Part shown: piece after piece, positions 52,650-62,193 of the stretch
Layout of the letters: each line of letters opens with the position of its first letter
Numbering within the stretch: the stretch's first letter is position 1
From: Lapillicoccus jejuensis
Lineage (GTDB): Bacteria; Actinomycetota; Actinomycetes; Actinomycetales; Dermatophilaceae
Reading direction: 5' to 3'
DNA: 64,000 nt
NCBI RefSeq assembly: GCF_006715055.1
Contig: NZ_VFMN01000001.1
Location: forward strand, 4,092,001-4,156,000
The notes under the pieces: generated by a model
Database searches by the model: none
What the model was told of the DNA's origin: nothing
The model's input: the letters and a program-made list of their open reading frames with translations, nothing else
Translations under genes and position numbers: made by a program

Positions 52650-55600
52650 TCAGTCGGCGTAGAAGCTCTGCTCCATGACCGTGCGACACCGTCGGGCGGC
52701 GCGCAGGTAGTCATCTTCCAGGGTCGTGCCCTCTCCCGCACCCCGACCCACGATGCGACCCACCCCGTCGGCGTCGCGCAGGTCGCTCGGCACGGACTCG
52801 ACCGGGCGACCCCGCCACAGCACGGAGGCCCGACGCAGACCGGTCGCGAGCTCCCACGCCGCCCGCAGGTCGTCGGCGGCCGCGGGCGTCAGCAGCCCGG
52901 CGCCCCGGGCCGCCTCGAGCGCCTCGACCGTGTCGGTCGTGCGCAGCCCCTCGACCCGGCCGGCGTGCCGCAGCTGGAGCAGCTGGACGGTCCACTCGAC
53001 GTCGGTGATCCCGCCCAGCCCGAGCTTGAGGTGGGTCCGGCGGTCCGCTCCCCGCGGCAGCCGCTCGGCCTCCACCCGCGCCTTCATCAGCCGGATGTCG
53101 CGCACCTGCGCGGCGCTCACGCCGTCGGCGCGGTGGCGCAGCGGGTCGATCACGGCGAGGACGTCGCGGGCGAGGTCCGGGTCGCCGGCCACCGGCCGGG
53201 CCCGCAGGAGCGCCTGGAGCTCCCAGGTCTGCGCCCACCGGTGGAAGTAGGCCTCGTACGACGCCAGCGACCGCACCAGCGGCCCCGCCTTGCCCTCCGG
53301 TCGCAGGTCCGCGTCGACCCCGAGGGCCGGGTCGGGGCCGGCCTCGCCGAGGTAGCGGCGCAGGTCCTGCACGACGTGCAGCGCCCGGGCCTGCGCGTCC
53401 TCGTCGGCGACGCCCTCGTGGGCCCGGTGCACGACGACGACGTCGGCGTCGCTGGCGTAGCCCATCCCCCGGCCGCCGAGGCTGCCCATCCCGATGACGA
53501 CGAGGTCGGTACCGAGCGGGCCGCCCACCTTGTCCTCGACGTGCCGCACGACCGCCTCGAGCGAGACCTGGAGCGTGGCCTCGGCGAGGTCGGTGAGCGC
53601 GTGCCCCACCTGCTCGACGTCGAGCAGGCCGTTGAGGTGCGCGAAGGCGATCCGCAGCAGCTCGTGCCGGCGGATGCCGCGCACCGCGAGGACCGCCGCG
53701 TCCGGCTCGCTCTTGCGCCCCGCGGCGCTGCGCATCGTCAGGCCGAGCTGCTCGACCGTGCGGGGCACCAGGCCGCGGTCGTCGCCGAGGATGGCGACGC
53801 TCTCGGGCGAGCGCGCGAGCAGGTCGGCGACGTAGCGGCTGCGGCCGAGGACCCGGGCCAGCCGCTCGGCGGCACGGCCCTCGTCGCGCAGCATCTTGAG
53901 GTACCACGGGATCGTGCCGAGGTCCTCGCTCACCCGGCGGAAGGCGAGCAGGCCGGCGTCGGGGTCGGCCTCGTCGGCCAGCCAGCCGAGCATCACCGGC
54001 AGCAGCGCGCGCTGGATCGCCGCCCGGCGCGAGACGCCGGTGGTGAGCGCCTCGATGTGCCGCAGCGCCCCGGCGGGGTCGAGGAAGCCGAGCGCGTTGA
54101 GCCGCTCGCGGGCCTGCTCGGGGGTCAGCGTCCCGTCGACGGTGCGCATCCGCGCCGCGGCCGCCAGCAGCGGACGGTAGAACAGCCGCTCGTGCAGCCG
54201 GCGCACCTCCCGCGACCGGGAGGCGCGCAGCTCGACGACGCCCTTGGCCGCGTCGGAGCGCAGCCCCACCGAGCGGCCGAGCCGGCGCAGGTCGGTCTCG
54301 CTCGTCGGCATGAGGTGCGTCCGCCGCAGGTGGTGCAGCTGGATGCGGTGCTCGAGGGTCCGCAGCACCCGGTAGGCCTCGTCGAGGGTCGCCGCGTCGT
54401 CGCGGCCGACGTACCCGCCCTTGGCCAGCGAGGAGAGCGCCTCGAGCGTCGTCGCCGACCGCAGCGAGGGGTCGGTGCGCCCGTGCACGAGCTGGAGCAG
54501 CTGGACGGCGAACTCGACGTCGCGCAGCCCGCCCCGGCCCAGCTTGAGCTGCCGCTCGGCCTCGGCCTTCGGGACGTGCTCCTCGACGCGGCGGCGCATG
54601 GCCCGGACGTCCTCGACGAAGTTCGGTCGGGCCGAGGCCTCCCAGACCAGCGGCCGGATGGCGTCGAGGTAGCGCCGGGCCACCTCCCGGTCGCCGGCGC
54701 TCGGGTAGGCCTTGAGCAGGGCCTGGAACTCCCACGTCTTGGCCCAGCGCTCGTAGTAGGCGCGGTGGCTCGCGACGGTGCGCACGAGCGGACCCTGCTT
54801 GCCCTCGGGACGCAGCGCGGCGTCGACGGGCCACAGCGTGCCCTCGGCGGTGACCGCCGAGCAGGCCCGGACCAGCCCGGCCGCGAGCGCGGCACCGACC
54901 TGGACGGCCCGCTCCTCCCCCACCCCGTCGGCGGGCTCGACGACGAAGACGACGTCGACGTCGGAGACGTAGTTGAGCTCTCCCCCACCGGTCTTGCCCA
55001 TGCCGATGACCGCCAGCCGGCAGTCCGCGTGACCGTCGCCGTACTCCTCGCGCGAGATCGCGAGGGCCGCCTCGAGGGCCGCCTCGGCCAGCCAGGCCAG
55101 CCACTCGGCGACGGTCGGCAGGGCGGCGACCGGGTCGGGCGAGGTGAGGTCGAGCGCGGTGACGGCGAGCAGCCGCCGGCGGTAGGCGACCCGCAGGGCG
55201 TCGTACGGCGACCGGTCGCCGCGGCCGGCGGGCGAGACGGCCTCGAGCAGCGCCTGCCGCAGCCCCTCCGCCGTCGGTGGCTCGGCCTCGGAGACGTCGC
55301 GCCAGTGCTCGGGGTGGTGGGCCAGGTGGTCGACGAGCGCGGTGGAGCCGCCGAGGACGGCGACGAGGCGGTCGCGGGCGGGCCCGCGGCGCCGCAGCGT
55401 CGCGACGACCTCGCGGCGCTCGACGTCCTCGGCCTCGCCGGGCGAGGACGGGATGTCGCGCAGCGCCTCGAGGACGCGGACCAGGCCGAGGAGGGCGAGG
55501 TCGGGCTCCGCCGCGCGGCTCAGCGCCTCGACGAGCCCGTCCTCGAAGACCTCGTCCATCGGGTCGAGGAGTCCGGCGAGGACCGGCTCCCGCAGCAGCC

Positions 55601-55673
55601 GCTCGGAGCGCTCGGGGTCGGCGAACCCGAGCCGCGCGAGCTGGGCCCCGGGGCTGCTGACGCGCGGCGTCAC
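52650..55673 (-). CDS. glnE: Bifunctional glutamine synthetase adenylyltransferase/deadenylylase
   Basis: 1007 residues from the GTG at 55673, which overlaps the glnA2 stop (GTGA). Two nucleotidyltransferase domains are visible: GMGKTGGGELNYVSDVDVVFV (N-terminal, adenylyl removase) and GMGSLGGRGMGYASDADVVVV (C-terminal, adenylyl transferase), each followed by DxRLRPEGKxGPLV as DAALRPEGKQGPLVR and DADLRPEGKAGPLVR. RQLKLGRGGLRDVEFAVQLLQL and HLKLGLGGITDVEWTVQLLQL mark the GlnD_UR_UTase-like helical parts. It modifies Tyr of GlnA1 (gene at 11164). It is the last gene of the operon with glnA2. Confidence 0.97.
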   Translation of the reverse strand: MTPRVSSPGAQLARLGFADPERSERLLREPVLAGLLDPMDEVFEDGLVEALSRAAEPDLALLGLVRVLEALRDIPSSPGEAEDVERREVVATLRRRGPARDRLVAVLGGSTALVDHLAHHPEHWRDVSEAEPPTAEGLRQALLEAVSPAGRGDRSPYDALRVAYRRRLLAVTALDLTSPDPVAALPTVAEWLAWLAEAALEAALAISREEYGDGHADCRLAVIGMGKTGGGELNYVSDVDVVFVVEPADGVGEERAVQVGAALAAGLVRACSAVTAEGTLWPVDAALRPEGKQGPLVRTVASHRAYYERWAKTWEFQALLKAYPSAGDREVARRYLDAIRPLVWEASARPNFVEDVRAMRRRVEEHVPKAEAERQLKLGRGGLRDVEFAVQLLQLVHGRTDPSLRSATTLEALSSLAKGGYVGRDDAATLDEAYRVLRTLEHRIQLHHLRRTHLMPTSETDLRRLGRSVGLRSDAAKGVVELRASRSREVRRLHERLFYRPLLAAAARMRTVDGTLTPEQARERLNALGFLDPAGALRHIEALTTGVSRRAAIQRALLPVMLGWLADEADPDAGLLAFRRVSEDLGTIPWYLKMLRDEGRAAERLARVLGRSRYVADLLARSPESVAILGDDRGLVPRTVEQLGLTMRSAAGRKSEPDAAVLAVRGIRRHELLRIAFAHLNGLLDVEQVGHALTDLAEATLQVSLEAVVRHVEDKVGGPLGTDLVVIGMGSLGGRGMGYASDADVVVVHRAHEGVADEDAQARALHVVQDLRRYLGEAGPDPALGVDADLRPEGKAGPLVRSLASYEAYFHRWAQTWELQALLRARPVAGDPDLARDVLAVIDPLRHRADGVSAAQVRDIRLMKARVEAERLPRGADRRTHLKLGLGGITDVEWTVQLLQLRHAGRVEGLRTTDTVEALEAARGAGLLTPAAADDLRAAWELATGLRRASVLWRGRPVESVPSDLRDADGVGRIVGRGAGEGTTLEDDYLRAARRCRTVMEQSFYAD

Positions 55674-57007
55674 AGGCTGGGCAGGTAGCGGTCGAGCTCG
55701 AACTGCGTGACCTGGTGGCGGTAGTCGAGCCACTCCTTGCGCTTGTTGCGCAGGAAGAAGTCGAAGACGTGCTCGCCGAGGGTCTCGGCGACGAGGTCGG
55801 ACCGCTCCATGACCTCGAGGGCCCGCCCCAGCGAGCTCGGCAGCGGGTCGACGCCCATGGCCAGCCGTTCCGCGTCGGTGAGGCCCCACACGTCGTCCTC
55901 GGTCTCCGGCGGCAGCTCGTACTCCTCCTCGATCCCCTTGAGGCCGGCACGCAGCAGCACGGCGAAGGCGAGGTAGGGGTTGGCGGCCGGGTCGAGCGAG
56001 CGGACCTCGACGCGGCTGCTCTGGCCCTTGTTGGGCTTGTACATGGGGATCCGCACCATGGCCGAGCGGTTGTTGTGCCCCCAGGTCAGGTGCGCCGGCG
56101 CCTCGCCGCCGCCCCACAGCCGCTTGTAGGAGTTGACCCACTGGTTGGTCACGGCGGTGATCTCGGCGCCGTGCCGCAGCAGGCCGGCGATGAACTGCCG
56201 GCCCACCGTGCTGAGGCTGTACGGCGCCCCGGCCTCGTAGAAGGCGTTGGTGTCGCCCTCGAAGAGGCTGAGGTGCGTGTGCATCCCCGAGCCGGGGTGC
56301 CCGCTGAACGGCTTCGGCATGAAGGTCGCGACGATCCCCTGCTCGAGCGCGACCTCCTTGACGACGGTGCGGAAGGTCATGATGTTGTCGGCCGTCGACA
56401 ACGCGTCGGCGTAGCGCAGGTCGATCTCGTTCTGCCCGGGCGCGCCCTCGTGGTGCGAGAACTCGACCGAGATGCCCATGCTCTCGAGCATCGTGATCGC
56501 CGCGCGGCGGAAGTCGTGGCCGGTGCCGTGGGGGACGTGGTCGAAGTAGCCGGCGTCGTCGACCGGGACGGGCTGCGCGCCGGGGACGTGCGGGTGGCGC
56601 AGCAGGAAGAACTCGATCTCCGGGTGGGTGTAGAAGGTGAAGCCCATCTCGCCGGCCTTGGTCAGCGCGCGCTGCAGCACGTGCCGCGGGTCGGCCGGCG
56701 CGGGCGACCCGTCGGGCATGAGCAGGTCGCAGAACATCCGCGCCGTGCCGGGGTTCTCACCGCGCCACGGCAGGACCTGGAAGGTCGACGGGTCGGGCTT
56801 GGCCAGCATGTCCGCCTCGTAGACCCGCGACAGGCCCTCGATGACCGAGCCGTCGAAGCCGATGCCCTCGGAGAAGGCCCCCTCGAGCTCGGCCGGCGCC
56901 ACCGCGACCGACTTGAGGGTGCCGAGCACGTCGGTGAACCAGAGCCGCACGAAGCGGATGTCGCGCTCCTCGATGGTGCGCAGCACGAACTCTTCCTGAC
57001 GGTCCAT
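55670..57007 (-). CDS. glnA2: Glutamine synthetase-like protein GlnA2
   Basis: 445 residues from the ATG at 57007. It has the GS folds: FTDVLGTLKSVAVAPAELEGAF, HPEIEFFLL, HHEGAPGQNEIDLRYADAL, FMPKPFSGHPGSGMHTHLSL and WVNSYKRL. At the adenylylation site it reads HLTWGHNNRSA, with Trp where GlnA1 has Tyr, so GlnE cannot modify it there. In actinobacteria GlnA2 is either a second synthetase or a gamma-glutamyl-polyamine synthetase; the sequence alone does not decide. It lies four bases after the FAD oxidoreductase gene and overlaps glnE. Confidence 0.95.
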   Translation of the reverse strand: MDRQEEFVLRTIEERDIRFVRLWFTDVLGTLKSVAVAPAELEGAFSEGIGFDGSVIEGLSRVYEADMLAKPDPSTFQVLPWRGENPGTARMFCDLLMPDGSPAPADPRHVLQRALTKAGEMGFTFYTHPEIEFFLLRHPHVPGAQPVPVDDAGYFDHVPHGTGHDFRRAAITMLESMGISVEFSHHEGAPGQNEIDLRYADALSTADNIMTFRTVVKEVALEQGIVATFMPKPFSGHPGSGMHTHLSLFEGDTNAFYEAGAPYSLSTVGRQFIAGLLRHGAEITAVTNQWVNSYKRLWGGGEAPAHLTWGHNNRSAMVRIPMYKPNKGQSSRVEVRSLDPAANPYLAFAVLLRAGLKGIEEEYELPPETEDDVWGLTDAERLAMGVDPLPSSLGRALEVMERSDLVAETLGEHVFDFFLRNKRKEWLDYRHQVTQFELDRYLPSL

Positions 57008-57011
57008 GGCG

Positions 57012-58607
57012 TCATCCTGCCGTATCGCCGAGGACCGCCATCGCGGCGTTGTGCCCACCGATCCCGGAGACCCCGCCGCCGCGCCGGGCGCCGGCGCCGG
57101 CGAGGACGACGCGCTCGTACGGCGTCCCCACCCCCCAGGTGCCGACCTCGTCGGCCCGCTCCGCCCAGGGCCAGCTCAGAGGACCGTGGAAGATGTGCCC
57201 GCCCGGCAGGGACAGGTCGGCCTCGAGGTCGACGGGGGTGCGCACCTCGAGGGCGGGCCGGCCGTCGGCGTCGCGCAGCAGCAGCGGCTCGACGGGCTCG
57301 CCGAGGACGCCGTCGAGGGCGGCGAGGACGGCCCGCAGCGCCTCGTCGCGGCGACCCTCGGGGTCGGCCGCGAACAGCCGGGCCGGCATGTGCAGCCCGA
57401 AGAGGGTGATCGTCTGCGCGTCGGTGGCGGCGAGGTCCGGACCGAGGATCGAGCGGTCGGACAGGGTGTGGCAGTAGATCTCGCACGGGCCGGCGGGCAC
57501 CCCGCCCGCGGCGGCGACGTCGTACGCGCGCTGGAGCTGGGTCATCGTCTCGGCGACGTGGAACGTGCCGGAGAAGGCGGCGACCGGGTCGACACCGGGG
57601 TCGGCCAGGCGGGGCAGCCGGGAGAGGAGCAGGTTGACCTTGAGCTGGGCCCCCTCGGGCGCCGGGCCGGTCGAGACCGGGGCCGCGCCGGTCGCGGCGA
57701 GCAGCCGGTCGAGGACGGCCGGCGCGCAGCCCGCGAGCACCCGACCGCGGGCCGAGCGGCCCCCGCCGTCCTGCTCCCAGGTCACCTCGCCGTCCGGGTC
57801 CACCGCCGTCACCCGCGCGCCGGTCACGAGGTCCGCGCCGGCCGCCGACGCCGCCCGGGCCAGGGCCCCGGTCACCGCGCCCATCCCGCCGACGGGCACG
57901 TCCCAGTCGCCCGTGCCGCCGCCGACCAGGTGGTAGAGGAAGCAGACGTTCTGCTGCAGACCGGGGTCGTCGAGGTCGGCGAAGGTGCCGATGAGCCCGT
58001 CGGTCGCGACGACGCCCCGGACGAGGTCGTCGCGGAAGGTCTCGCGCAGCAGCGCGCCGAGCGGGCGCCCGGCGAGGGTGTCGAGCCACGCGACGAGGTC
58101 GTCCCGGCCACCCTCGCCGACGAGGGCGCGCAGCCCGTCCAGGTCGCGCAGCGGCTCGAGCACCGTCGGCCACAGCCGTCGCGCCAGCTCGGTCGTCCTC
58201 CCGTAGAACTCTTCCCACGCATCGAACTCGCTGTCGCCGCCGGTGACGGCGCGGAACGAGGCCCGGGTCGCCTCGCGGTCCCCGGTGTCGACGAGCAGCC
58301 CGCGCCGCGGGTCGCCGGGCACCGGGGTGTAGCTGGAGTAGCGGCGTCGCACGAGGCGCACGTCGAGCTCGAGGTCGGTGACGACCTGCCGCGGCAGGAG
58401 CGAGACGAGGTAGGAGTAGCGCGACAGGCGGGCGTCGAGGCCGTCGAAGGCCTGCGCCGAGACGGCCGCCCCGCCGACGTGGTCGGCCTGCTCGAGGAGC
58501 AGGACGCGCCGCCCGGCGCGGGCGAGGTAGGCCGCGGCGGTCAGGCCGTTGTGGCCCCCACCCACGACGACGTCGTCGTACCGGTCCTTCGGGGCGTCGC
58601 TGCTCAC
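57012..58607 (-). CDS. FAD-dependent oxidoreductase, phytoene-desaturase-like
   Basis: 531 residues from the GTG at 58607. The dinucleotide motif is DVVVGGGHNGLTAAAYLARAGRRVLLLEQADHVGGAA, and the C-terminal flavin segment is VLAGAGARRGGGVSGIGGHNAAMAVL. It belongs to the CrtI/PYROXD2-like superfamily; the sequence HIFHGPLSWPWA and GAGARRGGGVSG point to the PYROXD2 side, whose substrate is unknown, not to a true carotenoid desaturase. It heads the operon with glnA2 and glnE. Since the island needs beta-carotene for retinal, a carotenoid role should not be assumed from this gene. Confidence 0.85.
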   Translation of the reverse strand: MSSDAPKDRYDDVVVGGGHNGLTAAAYLARAGRRVLLLEQADHVGGAAVSAQAFDGLDARLSRYSYLVSLLPRQVVTDLELDVRLVRRRYSSYTPVPGDPRRGLLVDTGDREATRASFRAVTGGDSEFDAWEEFYGRTTELARRLWPTVLEPLRDLDGLRALVGEGGRDDLVAWLDTLAGRPLGALLRETFRDDLVRGVVATDGLIGTFADLDDPGLQQNVCFLYHLVGGGTGDWDVPVGGMGAVTGALARAASAAGADLVTGARVTAVDPDGEVTWEQDGGGRSARGRVLAGCAPAVLDRLLAATGAAPVSTGPAPEGAQLKVNLLLSRLPRLADPGVDPVAAFSGTFHVAETMTQLQRAYDVAAAGGVPAGPCEIYCHTLSDRSILGPDLAATDAQTITLFGLHMPARLFAADPEGRRDEALRAVLAALDGVLGEPVEPLLLRDADGRPALEVRTPVDLEADLSLPGGHIFHGPLSWPWAERADEVGTWGVGTPYERVVLAGAGARRGGGVSGIGGHNAAMAVLGDTAG

Positions 58608-58626
58608 GCCCGGGAGCCTACGGCGA

Positions 58627-58656
58627 AGCCCCCGGGACCGTGGGGTCCCGGGGGCT
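58627..58656 (-). terminator. Hairpin terminator of the M6 protease gene
   Basis: A 13-bp perfect stem, AGCCCCCGGGACC (58627-58639) with its complement at 58644-58656 and a 4-base loop, 25 bases after the protease stop codon. Confidence 0.75.
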
Positions 58657-58680
58657 CCGTACGCCGATCGGCTCAGACCG

Positions 58681-60993
58681 TCACTTGGCGCCCTGCTGCG
58701 CGAAACGCACCTGGAGCCACATGTCCTGGCCGCTGACCGAGGTGCGGGCGACGGTGATCTTCGTGCCCGTCCCGGCCACCTTGACCGACCCACCCGGGTT
58801 GGCCGCGTCCCAGTAGCGCTCCGGGTCGGTGTCGTTGAACGTCGGGATGCCCGGGCGGGCCCCCAGCGTCTTGGCGACGCCGTTGTGGTGGAACGTCACC
58901 GCGTCGGTCTGCTCGAGGCCGAAGGTGGCGTCGAACGGCTGGCGACGGTTGCCCAGCTTGAAGCCGTCGGAGAAGACGACGGACTTCGGACGGGCGTCGA
59001 CCGGGAGGACGAGGCCACCACCGGGGTGCTTCGAGGTGTTGTTGTCGGTGAACTCACCGTCGACGTACCAGACCAGCAGGCCGTTCTGGTAGGGGAAGCG
59101 CTCGACCCAGTCGGGACGGGTGCTCCACCCGAAGTTGTACGGGCCCGTCTGCAGCGTCTTGTCGTAGCCGCTGTAGACCCGGTTCTCCGCGAGGTAGAAG
59201 TGCTCGACCTGCTTGGAGGTGCTGCCGCCCATCCGGGTGAAGCCGACGGCGGTCCAGCCGTTGGTGCCCGACTCGACGTCGTCGCTGAGGACGGTGGTGC
59301 CGTCGACGACGACCTTGAGGTCGTCGAGGAACGGGCCGTCCTCGTGGACGCCGCCGTCGGTGTTGTAGCGGAAGCGGAACTGGATGTCCTTGCCGGCCCA
59401 GGCGCCGAGGTCCCAGGTCCTCTCGGCCCAGGCCGCGGTCCCGTCCATCGCCGGGCCGACCTGGTCCCAGGTGGCCCCGCCGTCGGCCGAGGCCTCGGCG
59501 TACAGGAAGTCGTAGTCCTTCTCGGTGTCGAGCTGGAGCCACGCCGAGACCGAGGCGCTCCTGGCGCCCGTGAGGTCGATGTCGCGGGTCAGCGTCGAGT
59601 TGAGGTTGTCGGCCGAGCCGCCCCACCACTCGGAGGTGCCCGAGTGCGGCGTGTTGTAGCTCGTCGTCACGGTCTTCTTCGGCAGCGTGACCATGAGGGC
59701 CTGCGGCGTGGTCGCGCCGTCCCGGTCGGCCGGGCCGATCTTCACGTCGCGGTCGTAGCCGTGCTGGACGGTCTGGTAGTCGAGCCAACCGAGCTGCATC
59801 TTCTCCCACGGGCCCATGTAGCCCGGGGTGGTGCCGATCGAGTCGACGCCCTTGTTGAGCCACGAGCCGGCCGACATCAGCGTCCAGAAGCCGGTGCCGT
59901 TGTCACCGCCCTGGGTGTCGTAGAGGTCCGGCAGGCCGAGGTCGTGACCGAACTCGTGCGTGAAGACGCCGAGGCCGCCGTTCTCCGGCTCGGTCGTGTA
60001 GTCGCCGATCCAGATGCCGGTGTCACCGATCTGCACGCCACCGAGCTTGTTGCCCTCGGGGCCGGTGCGACCCTGGCCGTTGGAGTACGCGTACCAGCGG
60101 TGCGACCAGATGGCGTCGGTGCCCTGCTTGCCGCCGCCGGCCTCCTCGCCCTCACCGGCGTGGATCGCCTGGAAGTGGTCGATGTAGCCGTCGGGTCGGT
60201 TGTAGACCCCGTCGCCCTTGCTGTCGTAGCGGTCGACCTGGTCGAACTGCTGCAGGTACGCCTTGATCTCGGCCGTCGTCTTGCCCTTGGCCTTCTCGGC
60301 CGCGAACCACGCCTGGGCGGTGTCGTTGATGTAGGACCAGTAGCCGTCCGACTGCGGCACGGTGTTGCTGCCGTAGCGGGCCTCGTTGTAGGGGACGGTC
60401 ACCCAGTCGGAGACGTCGCCCTTGGCGAGGAACCGTCCGTTGGACTGCTTGGCGTAGAAGTCCTTGAAGGACTGCCCGGTGTCGCCGAACATCATGTTCT
60501 CGTAGTGCGCCCGGTCGAAGTTCTTCGTCCAGTACGTCGAGTTGTCGTCGGTCGCGCCGCCGTCCCAGCGGCGGTCCGGCGCGGCGATCTGGTTGTGCAC
60601 CGGGCCGGGCGCGGAGCTCTGGCCCGTCATCGTCTTGTCGCCGAAGTCGGTGAGGACGGTGAAGATCGCCTCCTCCCGGTCGACCGGGTAGGACACGTAG
60701 CGGTCCTGGGTCTGCTTGCCCTGGGCGTCCTTGCCGCCCTTGAGCGCGATGACGCGGTCGCCGCCGCGCGTGGTCAGCTTGGCCTCACCCGTGGCGAGCT
60801 TCTTGACCGCCTCGGCGCGGACCGCCGCCTGCTTCTCGGCCAGCGGGTTGGGCAGGTTGTCGCTGCGTGCGGTGGAGCTCGCCGCGTCGGGGTCCGCCGC
60901 CGCCGGTGCGCTCACTGCCGGAGCCTGCAGCGTCGCGAAGGCGACCGCCGTCACGGCGACGCCCGACACCACCCTCCAGTGCCAGTTGCTCAA
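58681..60993 (-). CDS. Secreted M6-family (immune inhibitor A-like) metalloprotease
   Basis: 770 residues. A signal peptide (VVSGVAVTAVAFATLQAPAVSA) is followed by a propeptide and the M6 domain with YWTKNFDRAHYENMMF, DHFQAIHAGEGEEAGGG, and the zinc-binding site HEFGHDLGLPDLYD (His346, Glu347, His350). The C-terminal part has two carbohydrate- or MAM-like beta-sandwich stretches, with WWGGSADNLNSTLTRDIDLTG and GWTAVGFTRMG. It would digest extracellular protein. It is a single-gene unit with its own terminator and a long, AT-rich upstream region. Confidence 0.92.
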   Translation of the reverse strand: MSNWHWRVVSGVAVTAVAFATLQAPAVSAPAAADPDAASSTARSDNLPNPLAEKQAAVRAEAVKKLATGEAKLTTRGGDRVIALKGGKDAQGKQTQDRYVSYPVDREEAIFTVLTDFGDKTMTGQSSAPGPVHNQIAAPDRRWDGGATDDNSTYWTKNFDRAHYENMMFGDTGQSFKDFYAKQSNGRFLAKGDVSDWVTVPYNEARYGSNTVPQSDGYWSYINDTAQAWFAAEKAKGKTTAEIKAYLQQFDQVDRYDSKGDGVYNRPDGYIDHFQAIHAGEGEEAGGGKQGTDAIWSHRWYAYSNGQGRTGPEGNKLGGVQIGDTGIWIGDYTTEPENGGLGVFTHEFGHDLGLPDLYDTQGGDNGTGFWTLMSAGSWLNKGVDSIGTTPGYMGPWEKMQLGWLDYQTVQHGYDRDVKIGPADRDGATTPQALMVTLPKKTVTTSYNTPHSGTSEWWGGSADNLNSTLTRDIDLTGARSASVSAWLQLDTEKDYDFLYAEASADGGATWDQVGPAMDGTAAWAERTWDLGAWAGKDIQFRFRYNTDGGVHEDGPFLDDLKVVVDGTTVLSDDVESGTNGWTAVGFTRMGGSTSKQVEHFYLAENRVYSGYDKTLQTGPYNFGWSTRPDWVERFPYQNGLLVWYVDGEFTDNNTSKHPGGGLVLPVDARPKSVVFSDGFKLGNRRQPFDATFGLEQTDAVTFHHNGVAKTLGARPGIPTFNDTDPERYWDAANPGGSVKVAGTGTKITVARTSVSGQDMWLQVRFAQQGAK

Positions 60994-61299
60994 TGTTCCT
61001 CCATGTCAGGGATGTCCCGAAGTCCCGCAAGGGTTCCGGCCCGTGTGCTGTCGCGCCGCCGGTGTGGGCGCGCAACGGAACCTAGGCGGGAAACCGTTCG
61101 ATGGAAAGAAATTTGACGACCTAGTGTCATTCTTTACTCATTTTTTACTCAGGCCGCATTCAGGATCGGCGCGTTGCAGATCACCTCAGAACCGGGCGAC
61201 GTGTCGTGCCGACCGGTCGTCGGACGACGAATTCCTGAGGTCCCCCTGGGAGGTCACCGGCACGTCCCCCCGACCGGGGCGGCTCACTAGGCTGACGGC
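60994..61299. other. Divergent control region of the protease and panB genes
   Basis: 306 bp. Bases 61100-61150 are the most AT-rich of the window and carry a direct repeat, on the minus strand TGAGTAAAAAATGAGTAAAG, next to possible protease promoter elements. Near the panB end, TAGGCT (61288-61293) lies a few bases before the panB GTG, suggesting a leaderless panB transcript. Confidence 0.55.
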
Positions 61300-62193
61300 G
61301 TGCCGCCGCAGCCCTCCGACACCCCGCCCGCCGAGCCGGAGGCGGCGCCGTACGGCGTCGTTCGCGAGGCCGGCTACCCCACGGCGGCGACCGGCGGTCG
61401 GGTGCGCACCACCCACCTGCGCCGGTGGAAGCAGGAGGGCCGGCGCTGGGCGATGCTCACCGCCTACGACCGCTTCTCGGCCGAGGTCTTCGACGAGGCC
61501 GGCATCCCCGTCCTGCTCGTCGGCGACTCGGCCGCGAACGTCGTCTACGGGATGGCGAGCACGGTCCCGGTGACCGTCGACGAGCTGCTGCCCCTCGTGC
61601 GCGCGGTGAGCCGGTGCGCCCCGCGGGCCCTCGTCGTCGCCGACCTGCCCTTCGGCTCGTACGGCGCCTCGCCCGAGCAGGGCGCGGCCACCGCCACCCG
61701 CTTCCTCAAGGAGGGTCTGGCCCACGCGGTCAAGCTCGAGGGCGGGGCCGACATGGCGCCGACCGTCGCGCTGCTGGTGCGGCTCGGGATCCCGGTCATG
61801 GCCCACCTCGGCTTCACCCCGCAGAGCGAGCACGCGCTCGGCGGCTACCGGGTCCAGGGCCGCGGCGACGGCGCGGACCGGCTGCTCGCCGACGCCCGCG
61901 CCCTGCAGGACGCGGGCGCCTTCGCCGTCGTGCTCGAGATGGTGCCCGCGAGCGTCGCGGCGCGGGTCACCGAGTCGCTGGAGATCCCCACGGTCGGGAT
62001 CGGCGCCGGGGCGGGCTGCGACGCGCAGGTGCTGGTGTGGCAGGACATGGCCGGGCTCGGCGGCCCCGGCGGGCCGCGCTTCGTCAAGCGGTACGCCGAC
62101 CTGCGCACGCCGCTGCTGCAGGCCGCGCGCGACTACGCCACCGAGGTCGCCGAGGGCACCTTCCCCGGCCCGGAGCACACCTTCAGCGAGTGA
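61300..62193 (+). CDS. panB: 3-methyl-2-oxobutanoate hydroxymethyltransferase
   Basis: Makes ketopantoate from alpha-ketoisovalerate and methylene-tetrahydrofolate in pantothenate/CoA synthesis. 297 residues; an N-terminal extension of about 25 residues precedes the core. Family motifs: [89 protein letters not shown], and [25 protein letters not shown]. Metal-binding Asp residues are in GDS and ADLPFGS. The start is the GTG just after a -10-like hexamer. It is convergent with and overlaps the M20 peptidase gene by 11 bp. Confidence 0.95.
   Translation: MPPQPSDTPPAEPEAAPYGVVREAGYPTAATGGRVRTTHLRRWKQEGRRWAMLTAYDRFSAEVFDEAGIPVLLVGDSAANVVYGMASTVPVTVDELLPLVRAVSRCAPRALVVADLPFGSYGASPEQGAATATRFLKEGLAHAVKLEGGADMAPTVALLVRLGIPVMAHLGFTPQSEHALGGYRVQGRGDGADRLLADARALQDAGAFAVVLEMVPASVAARVTESLEIPTVGIGAGAGCDAQVLVWQDMAGLGGPGGPRFVKRYADLRTPLLQAARDYATEVAEGTFPGPEHTFSE

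Noticed and set aside
57012-58607. Carotenoid desaturase (crtI) supplying the rhodopsin chromophore
   Set aside because: The sequence is superfamily-level similar only, is in an operon with nitrogen genes outside the island, and looks closer to the PYROXD2 type.
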